Below, one piece after another: positions 17,769 to 24,140 of a DNA stretch of 41,990 bases (position 1 is the stretch's first letter; every line of letters starts with the position of its first letter). The notes below the pieces were generated by a model, which searched no databases, was not told the origin of the DNA, and was given only the letters and a program-made list of their open reading frames with translations. The position numbers were made by a program, and so were the translations under genes. The DNA is from Candidatus Peregrinibacteria bacterium CG_4_10_14_0_2_um_filter_38_24 (GTDB lineage Bacteria > Patescibacteriota > Gracilibacteria > UBA1369 > LOWO2-01-FULL-3): NCBI GenBank assembly GCA_002792535.1, contig PFOM01000021.1, positions 1-41,990 of the forward strand, in the 5' to 3' direction.

Positions 17769-19175
17769 ATGAAAATTCACGATACGAAGACTGGAGAATT
17801 GGTCGAATTTGAGCCCATAAATGACGGAAAGGTCGGAATGTATGTGTGTGGACCGACTGTTTATGATTTTGGGCATTTGGGGCACGGCAGAAGCGCTGTG
17901 TGCTTCGATGTGATTCGGAGGTATTTTATTTATAAGGGGTATGATGTGAAATTTGTGTCGAATTATACTGATATTGATGACAAAATGATAAATCGTGCGA
18001 AGGAAAAAGGTATTAGTGTCGAGCAGTTGGCGAATGAGATTATTCCGGAATATGTTCGTGATTATACAGCGCTTGGAGTTATGCCTTCGGATATTTCGCC
18101 AAAAGCGACGGACAAAGACAATATTGCGGAAATGATTGATATTATTGAGAGGCTTGAGAAGAAAGGACATATCTACGTTTTGGATGACGGTGTTTATTTT
18201 GATGTAAAAACTTATAAGGAATATTGCGAATTTAGTGGACAGAAGCTTGAGGATTTGAAAGTCGGGGCGAGAGTTGACGTGAAAGAAGGCAAAAGAAATC
18301 CTTATGATTTTGTGCTTTGGAAGTTCAAAAAAGAAGGAGAACCGGCTTGGCCAAGCCGGTGGGGAGAAGGTCGTCCCGGTTGGCATATCGAATGTAGCGC
18401 TATGAGTTTTCTTCATTTGGGTGAAAAATTTGATATTCATGGAGGTGGGCTTGATCTAGTTTTTCCGCATCATGAATGTGAAGTCGCGCAATCGCTTTGT
18501 GCGTTTGGACCGGATTCGTTTGCAAAATATTGGATGCATAACGGATTTATAAATATCGACAATGAAAAAATGAGCAAAAGTTTGGGGAATTTTTTTACTT
18601 TGAGAAATGTTTTTGAAAGATATGATCCGAAAATCGTGAGATTTATGTTTTTGCAAACGCATTATAGAAATCCGATAAATTTCAGTTTTGATTTGTTGGA
18701 ACAGTCAAAGGCGGGACTCGAAAGGTTGAGAAATTTTGCGAGAAATTTGAAAGTTGGATATGAAAGCTTGTCGAAGGATGTCTATGAAGTTGGGGCTGTA
18801 AAGCTGACTGTTGACGCCAAGCATATGCAAAAAGGATTTGAGGAATTTATGGACAATGATTTTGATTTATCCGGTGCGCTTGGTGTGGTTTTTGATCTGG
18901 TTAAATCTGTGAATGGTTTACGGGATGCCAAAAAACTTACTCAAGAAGACGTAGATGAGGCTGAAAAATTTTTGAAAAATGTTGATGAAGTTTTGGATGT
19001 GATATTTGAAGAAGAGGAAGATTTAGATGGTGATGTAAAGGCTTTGATTGAAAAACGAGAAGAAGCGAGAAAATCAAAAGACTTCGCGATGTCTGATAAA
19101 ATTCGTGATGAGCTCAAGGCAAAAGGAATCGAGCTTGAGGATACGGCAGGTGGGACTATTTGGAAGAGGGTTTAA
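17769..19175 (+). CDS. cysS: Cysteinyl-tRNA synthetase
   Basis: MYVCGPTVYDFGHLGHGRSAVCFDVI, GRPGWHIECSAMS, DIHGGGLDLVFPHHECEVAQS, KMSKSLGNFFTL. Confidence 0.98.
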   Translation: MKIHDTKTGELVEFEPINDGKVGMYVCGPTVYDFGHLGHGRSAVCFDVIRRYFIYKGYDVKFVSNYTDIDDKMINRAKEKGISVEQLANEIIPEYVRDYTALGVMPSDISPKATDKDNIAEMIDIIERLEKKGHIYVLDDGVYFDVKTYKEYCEFSGQKLEDLKVGARVDVKEGKRNPYDFVLWKFKKEGEPAWPSRWGEGRPGWHIECSAMSFLHLGEKFDIHGGGLDLVFPHHECEVAQSLCAFGPDSFAKYWMHNGFINIDNEKMSKSLGNFFTLRNVFERYDPKIVRFMFLQTHYRNPINFSFDLLEQSKAGLERLRNFARNLKVGYESLSKDVYEVGAVKLTVDAKHMQKGFEEFMDNDFDLSGALGVVFDLVKSVNGLRDAKKLTQEDVDEAEKFLKNVDEVLDVIFEEEEDLDGDVKALIEKREEARKSKDFAMSDKIRDELKAKGIELEDTAGGTIWKRV

Positions 19176-19181
19176 TAATGT

Positions 19182-19451
19182 CTACTTGTTTTTTGAAAGC
19201 TTGTAGATTGCAAGGATTTCTTTTGCCGCCTTTTCGGATTTACCAGATTTTATTTGATCAACAACATGTGTGACCAAATGGTTCTGCAGAATCAAGTCCT
19301 CAACTCCGGAAAGAGCTTGCTTAACGGCTAGGGACTGCGTAATTATATCTATGCAGTATTTTTCCTCTTTTACCATGCGTTGTAGTCCCCTGATTTGGCC
19401 TTCTATAATTTTCAGACGACGTTCGGCTTTGCTTTTTATATCTTTTTTCAT
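19182..19451 (-). CDS. CsoR/RcnR (DUF156) family metal-responsive repressor, paralog 1
   Basis: RRLKIIEGQIRGLQRMVKEEKYCIDIITQSLAVKQALSGVEDLILQNHLVTHVV. The ORF track's start (TTG, 19493) lies in the putative -35 box and reads through the operator; the ATG at 19451 is the better start. Confidence 0.9.
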   Translation of the reverse strand: MKKDIKSKAERRLKIIEGQIRGLQRMVKEEKYCIDIITQSLAVKQALSGVEDLILQNHLVTHVVDQIKSGKSEKAAKEILAIYKLSKNK

Positions 19452-19463
19452 AAATTCGCGGTT

Positions 19464-19493
19464 AGAATACCCCCTAGGGGTGTTAATTGTCAA
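19464..19493 (-). promoter_or_regulatory. CsoR-type operator nested between -35 and -10 of paralog 1
   Basis: Minus strand: TTGACA (plus 19488-19493), 17-18 nt spacer containing ACACCCCTAGGGGGTA, then TATTCT. Operator core 19468-19482. Confidence 0.75.
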
Positions 19494-19501
19494 TAATAAA
19501 C

Positions 19502-20130
19502 TTATTGTGCTGGATGTCGTGGAATTGCCCTGTACCTTGAAGTAATCATTTCATTTCTGTTTCTTCCATCTTGCCAGTCAATATTTCTGAACCATACAAT
19601 CTCATTTATGGATGGTTGATAATCTTTTTCCTTTGGAATGTTATGACTAAGGTATGGGTCTTGTAAAGTAGAAATTCTGCCGTCAGATGTCCCGTAGATT
19701 TTTACGTATGCATCATCGCCTTCAACATATGATTGAATAAAAATGAAGGATGGGGTGTCGTTTGTGAAAATTAAATCCGGTCCTGTGCTAAAAACTGTAG
19801 CATCCAAGCCCTCTCCGAATTTTTTGTAATAAGTGACGTATAGGCTATGAGGTTGACGTTCAGCGATCTGTAATCCTGCAAGGAGTGCAGATCGCTAGAC
19901 CGTAGTCGAGACTTGACATAATCCGCCTCCAAGAGTTTGAATCAAATCTTTCCAGTTATTACCGAGATTCCTAAACTTTCGTATGTTGTTTTTACCTCTA
20001 CTTCACCAATTTTGAGAGAGATTTCCCTGTTTTGTTTTTCAGGTTTTTCTAAATTTTGCTGAGAATTTGCTCCCATTACGGTCAAGATAATGACAACAGC
20101 AACCGTTGCGCCAAAGATGTATTTTTTCAT
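19502..20130 (-). pseudogene. Decayed VanW-family gene (signal-anchor fragment, frameshift/internal deletion, in-frame TAG, intact C-terminal part)
   Basis: Minus-strand frame reads LIQTLGGGLCQVSTTV*RSALLAGLQIAERQPHSLYVTYYKKFGEGLDATVFSTGPDLIFTNDTPSFIFIQSYVEGDDAYVKIYGTSDGR..., a VanW core interrupted by TAG (19895-19897). The 5' piece MKKYIFGATVAVV...VEVKTTYESLGI sits in another frame. Confidence 0.75.
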
Positions 20131-20142
20131 TTTTGTTTTTTT

Positions 20143-20161
20143 GATACCCCTTAGGGGTATC
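20143..20161. promoter_or_regulatory. CsoR-type operator upstream of VanW remnant
   Basis: Perfect dyad GATACCCC-TTA-GGGGTATC, 13 nt upstream of the ATG at 20130 (minus strand). Confidence 0.8.
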
Positions 20162-20228
20162 ACTTAAGTATAATAACATATTTTTCCGTTATCGTAAGGT
20201 TTGCGAGTTGATTATTTTTTTGGGATGC

Positions 20229-20258
20229 TTGACATTACGTACCCCCTAGGGGTATTTT
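20229..20258 (+). promoter_or_regulatory. CsoR-type operator within the promoter of the metal operon
   Basis: TTGACA (20229-20234), TACCCCCTAGGGGTA (20240-20254) in the spacer, -10-like GTATTT/TATTTT (20252-20258); ATG at 20265. Confidence 0.8.
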
Positions 20259-20264
20259 GGTGTC

Positions 20265-20534
20265 ATGAATTATGCTATTAAAAAGAAAGTAATTCGTAGG
20301 CTTAAAATTATTGAAGGGCAAGTCCGGGGGCTGCGGAATATGGTTGAGAGGGAAGATTATTGTATCGATATTATCAATCAGTCGCTTGCGGCAAAAAGTG
20401 CTTTGTCCGTAGTGGAAGATTTGATGCTTGAAAATCATCTTTCTTGCCATGTTGTCGAACAAATAAAGTCCGGTAATGTTGCAAAGGCCACTAAAGAAAT
20501 TTTGAACGTCTACAAGCTTTCAAAAAATAAATAA
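20265..20534 (+). CDS. CsoR/RcnR (DUF156) family metal-responsive repressor, paralog 2
   Basis: RRLKIIEGQVRGLRNMVEREDYCIDIINQSLAAKSALSVVEDLMLENHLSCHVVEQIKSG. Confidence 0.93.
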   Translation: MNYAIKKKVIRRLKIIEGQVRGLRNMVEREDYCIDIINQSLAAKSALSVVEDLMLENHLSCHVVEQIKSGNVAKATKEILNVYKLSKNK

Positions 20535-20551
20535 TTTATAATTTCACGTAT

Positions 20552-21046
20552 ATGTCTAAGAAAATACTTTTCATTGTTGGTGCAATTGTATTGCTTGTTG
20601 TAGGTGTAGTTGTATTTAGTAATGCAAAGACTAAAGAAAATAGATTACGATTGTCGGCTCTTACGCAGGACGTTAAGGCTGTCGTTGTTGCTGATTCTAC
20701 CTGTGGATGCTGTAAGCTCTATGCTAAATATCTTGAGCAACAGGGGTTTGATGTAGATTTACAGGAAAAATCTCAGGCTGAGGTGGATGCTTATAAAAAA
20801 ACTAATAATATTCCTGATTCTTTGAAAAGTTGTCATACGACTCGCATAGGAAAATATGTTATCGAAGGCCATATTCCTATGGAAGGAATTTCAAAATTGC
20901 TTGAAGAAAAACCTGATGCGCTCGGCATTGGTATGCCTGGAATGCCTTCCAGTTCTCCTGGAATGCCTGGGCCTAAAAATATGCCTTTTATCATGAATCT
21001 TATTACTAATGACGGGCAGAAAGGTGATTTATTCTTAAAAATCTAA
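20552..21046 (+). CDS. DUF411-family (metal/copper-associated) exported protein with Met/Pro-rich tail
   Basis: N-terminal TM; VVVADSTCGCCKLYAKYLEQQGFDVDL...IPDSLKSCHTTRIGKYVIEGHIPMEGISKLL; GMPGMPSSSPGMPGP segment. Confidence 0.87.
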   Translation: MSKKILFIVGAIVLLVVGVVVFSNAKTKENRLRLSALTQDVKAVVVADSTCGCCKLYAKYLEQQGFDVDLQEKSQAEVDAYKKTNNIPDSLKSCHTTRIGKYVIEGHIPMEGISKLLEEKPDALGIGMPGMPSSSPGMPGPKNMPFIMNLITNDGQKGDLFLKI

Positions 21047-21052
21047 ATAATT

Positions 21053-21592
21053 ATGTTGAAAAAATTCTCTGCATTGTTTGCTACGGCCTTTGGAATTAAT
21101 ATTTTGTTTTCGAAAGTCGCACTTGCTCATTGTCCGCTTTGTACAATTGGGGCTGGAGCGGTTGCTGTTGGAGCGATGTGGCTGGGAGTAAGTTCTTTTT
21201 CTGTGGCTATTTTTATTGGAGCCTTTGCTATGGCAATTGGTTTGTGGATTGGGAAGTTGATAAAAAAACAGTATGTTCCGCATCAAACTTTGATAATCGG
21301 GCTGATATCTTTTGTTACAACTGTTTTTCCGCTTGAGCCTTTATTCTACGATAATACTGCGGTTTTTATCTCTCTGACAGGAGATTATGGAACTTGGTTG
21401 AATACGACTTATGTGATTGATAAATTTTTGATTGGAAGCGTTATCGGGGCGCTTATTCTCATTTTTAGTCCTAGAATCAGTAGATCTATTTCCAAGGCAA
21501 GAAAAAATAAAATGATTCATTATCAAGGAATGATTGTTACTTTTTCGACTCTCTTATTGGTAGCTTTATTTTATGAAATATTTTTGAGATGA
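21053..21592 (+). CDS. Polytopic membrane protein with N-terminal HCPLC motif
   Basis: ALAHCPLCTIGAGAVAVGAMWLGV followed by several TM helices; in-operon position; TGA stop overlaps next ATG (ATGA). Confidence 0.8.
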   Translation: MLKKFSALFATAFGINILFSKVALAHCPLCTIGAGAVAVGAMWLGVSSFSVAIFIGAFAMAIGLWIGKLIKKQYVPHQTLIIGLISFVTTVFPLEPLFYDNTAVFISLTGDYGTWLNTTYVIDKFLIGSVIGALILIFSPRISRSISKARKNKMIHYQGMIVTFSTLLLVALFYEIFLR

Positions 21593-22038
21593 ATGATTCT
21601 GTTTTTTTAATTTTTGGGTCAATTACTATATTATTTCTTTTGTTCATTATTTTTAGAGCATTTTTGAAGATAAGAGTTTGCGCTTTGTGTGCGAGTGTTG
21701 GTTTGACCTGGGTTGCATTATTGACTTTATATCGTCTAAATCTTTTCAACAATCCCCTACTTATAGCTTTATTGATTGGAAATAGCGTTGTCGGTTTGTA
21801 TTATTTGGTTGAGAAAAAAATCTCTGAGAAATTTCATGTTTTCAGATTGCCCTTTTTCTTGACTCTACTTTTGGTTGGATATTCTTTGATTGGAATTTTT
21901 GATTTTGCTGAGATTGCTTCGAGTATTGTTCTTGTTTTGGGGTTATGGGGCGTGTTTGGACTTATGTATTTCTATAGGAATAATTCGCGTTTCAAGTCAT
22001 CTGTTTCGCATATAATAGATTGTTGTAAAAATTGGTAA
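21589..22038 (+). CDS. Polytopic membrane protein with CALC motif
   Basis: FRAFLKIRVCALCASVGLTWVALL and several TM helices; 4-nt overlap with upstream gene. Confidence 0.8.
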   Translation: MNDSVFLIFGSITILFLLFIIFRAFLKIRVCALCASVGLTWVALLTLYRLNLFNNPLLIALLIGNSVVGLYYLVEKKISEKFHVFRLPFFLTLLLVGYSLIGIFDFAEIASSIVLVLGLWGVFGLMYFYRNNSRFKSSVSHIIDCCKNW

Positions 22039-22062
22039 TTTAAAATTTAACCATATTTATTT

Positions 22063-22977
22063 ATGAAAAAGAAATCTAAAAAATTCTGGAAAAAATATAG
22101 TAGACCGTTTTCTGTTGCTTTATTGGTTGTTTCTATTTTGACTTTTAATTTGTTATTTAGGGTGGAAATTTTTCTACGTTGGAATGTTTCTACTACTGAG
22201 AATACTTTTGAAAATAAAACGGCAAATTTGAAAAAGAATCTTTTTCCTGATGGAGGCAAAGAATTACCTGTAAAATGGGGAGATCTCGGCCAAAAATTGG
22301 TCGCAGATGGTGTGATCGATCAAGATCTTTTTGAGTCTATTTACGTCGAAAGAGGAGGGATGAATGAATATGAAAAAAATCTAATGTATGGTGCTGAGAA
22401 CAATAATCTAAAAATTACGGCCGAAAATGCGGGGTTTTTATTGAATGTCTTTTGGGGATTGGGCCTTTCGAATAAAAACCCCATACTTGAGAAGGGGCCG
22501 ATGCAAGATGTGCAATATGGAGGCGCAGGAAGTTTTGCTTCGACCGGTGGTTGGACTTTGGGGGTTGGAGATGCGATGAATCACTATAGTATGCATAATT
22601 TTATTCCTTTGACTGACGAACAGCAGATTTTGGTTGAGGCGGTCTCTCAAAATATTTATAGACCTTGCTGTGGCAATTCTACGTATTTTCCTGATTGCAA
22701 TCATGGAATGGCAATGCTCGGGTTTTTGGAGTTAATGGCGTCACAAAATGCTACTGAGAAGGAAATGTACGATGCGGCTTTAGCCTTAAATTCCTATTGG
22801 TTCCCGAGTAACTATCTGACTATTGCGAGTTATTTTGAAAAAGAAGGTGTGTCTTGGGGGGATGTTTCTCCGGTTGACGTTTTGGGGTTCAATTATTCAA
22901 GCTCTGTAGGCTTCAGGCAAGTTCTTTCTCAGGTTAATCCAGTACAGACGCAAGGTGGCTCAGGATGCTCGGTTTAG
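22063..22977 (+). CDS. Membrane-anchored extracytoplasmic protein with CC-x8-C-x-HGMAM putative metal motif
   Basis: N-terminal TM; YRPCCGNSTYFPDCNHGMAMLGFLELMASQ; last gene of metal-island operon; no family recognised. Confidence 0.75.
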   Translation: MKKKSKKFWKKYSRPFSVALLVVSILTFNLLFRVEIFLRWNVSTTENTFENKTANLKKNLFPDGGKELPVKWGDLGQKLVADGVIDQDLFESIYVERGGMNEYEKNLMYGAENNNLKITAENAGFLLNVFWGLGLSNKNPILEKGPMQDVQYGGAGSFASTGGWTLGVGDAMNHYSMHNFIPLTDEQQILVEAVSQNIYRPCCGNSTYFPDCNHGMAMLGFLELMASQNATEKEMYDAALALNSYWFPSNYLTIASYFEKEGVSWGDVSPVDVLGFNYSSSVGFRQVLSQVNPVQTQGGSGCSV

Positions 22978-23062
22978 TGGGCTTGTATATTGTTTACTGA
23001 CTGAAAATGACAAAAAGCGGAGGATAAATTGATTTAAAAGTGGTTTATTTTGTTGTTCCGTG

Positions 23063-23091
23063 TTGACGAAGGCGAGGTATTGACTTATAAT
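23063..23091 (+). promoter_or_regulatory. Sigma70-type promoter upstream of 23129 gene
   Basis: TTGACG (23063-23068), 17-bp spacer, TATAAT (23086-23091). Confidence 0.7.
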
Positions 23092-23128
23092 TATACATTA
23101 AGTTTAGTTTTTATTTAATCTTAATTAA

Positions 23129-24133
23129 ATGTCTCAGACTGATCTTGTGCAGGAAGATGTAACCGTTTCAACTTTGAACCCTGAAAATGTTGACCAAAGG
23201 TTGTTTGCTGAGATTTTTGATGGTATTGGTCGAGGAATCGAGGAGTTGAAAGCTAATTCACTGGTTCGACTTAATTCTGAAAATCTAAAGAAGTTGAGCG
23301 AATTAGATAAGGTTTATTTTCTTTTAGCTCCTGAATTGGCCAAGTATTTGGAGGAGAATCCCGAGGCTATTTCTGCAAATAATGATGTGATTAAAAATTG
23401 CTTTTCGCGTTTGGGCGAAAAATTTCCTTGGAGAAGTGAATTACAAGATTTAGGGGATTTCCATGAATTTGGTATTCTTTCTGAAAATGATGTTTTTTTA
23501 GGAAATTTTCATCTAGTGCCTTATTGGGCGTCTGGGGGGGAAAGTTATACGGCTATTGATTTAGTTGTGTATTTGCACGAGGGGCAGGTCAAAACTAAGC
23601 CGATGGCTAAAAAGGCTATTACCGTTGGGAGTGCTGATCTTGTTGTAAAATCTCATCTTTCTCGGTTAGCGGATTTGGAGCAAAGAGGTATTAAGATTGC
23701 TAAAAATTATGGCGAAAGAGGTGCAGTGATTTTTCAGGACTTGTATCATGATTCCATGCGGCAGGTTATTGAGGCGATAAAGGTCGATCCTATTGCAAAT
23801 AAAGGTTTGTTAGATGGATTAGTGCGTATAGCTTATGTTTTAGATAGTAGCGGCTATGATACTATGAAATTTTTAGATGACATGATTTTTGATGGGCAAA
23901 ATTTTAGATATGTTGATGGTGGACATGATTTGGGAGATAGGCGTGATAAGTCAATTCCTCTAAGTCCATTTCTACGCAGTGTTATTAAGGAATTTCCAGC
24001 TCTAAGCTATCTTACCCAAAAGTTTCCAGATGCGGAAGCTTTGATTAGAGAGTCTTATGGTCAACTTTCTGAATCTGAAGTGGATTCGACTGTGGAGGAT
24101 GTTGCTTATAAAGTTTCTTCTTCTTCTCTGTAG
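23129..24133 (+). CDS. Putative divergent kinase-like-fold protein
   Basis: KPMAKKAIT..., GAVIFQDLYHDS hinge-like segment, LLDGLVRIAYVLDSSGYDTMKFLDDMIFDGQNFRYVDGGHDLGD. By eye it aligns with the C-terminal half of the adjacent 24141-25661 protein. Confidence 0.5.
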   Translation: MSQTDLVQEDVTVSTLNPENVDQRLFAEIFDGIGRGIEELKANSLVRLNSENLKKLSELDKVYFLLAPELAKYLEENPEAISANNDVIKNCFSRLGEKFPWRSELQDLGDFHEFGILSENDVFLGNFHLVPYWASGGESYTAIDLVVYLHEGQVKTKPMAKKAITVGSADLVVKSHLSRLADLEQRGIKIAKNYGERGAVIFQDLYHDSMRQVIEAIKVDPIANKGLLDGLVRIAYVLDSSGYDTMKFLDDMIFDGQNFRYVDGGHDLGDRRDKSIPLSPFLRSVIKEFPALSYLTQKFPDAEALIRESYGQLSESEVDSTVEDVAYKVSSSSL

Positions 24134-24140
24134 TTGTATT

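Noticed and set aside
19862-19896. Hairpin agcgatctg...cagatcgct near the VanW remnant
   Set aside because: It falls inside the VanW-like reading frame (RSALLAGLQIAE), so it is better explained as coding sequence than as a regulatory element.
19895-19897. TAG in the VanW core as a recoded sense codon
   Set aside because: TAG is a normal stop elsewhere in the window (e.g. ends of ribBA, the FN3 protein and nadA), and the same gene also shows a frame disruption, so pseudogenisation is simpler.
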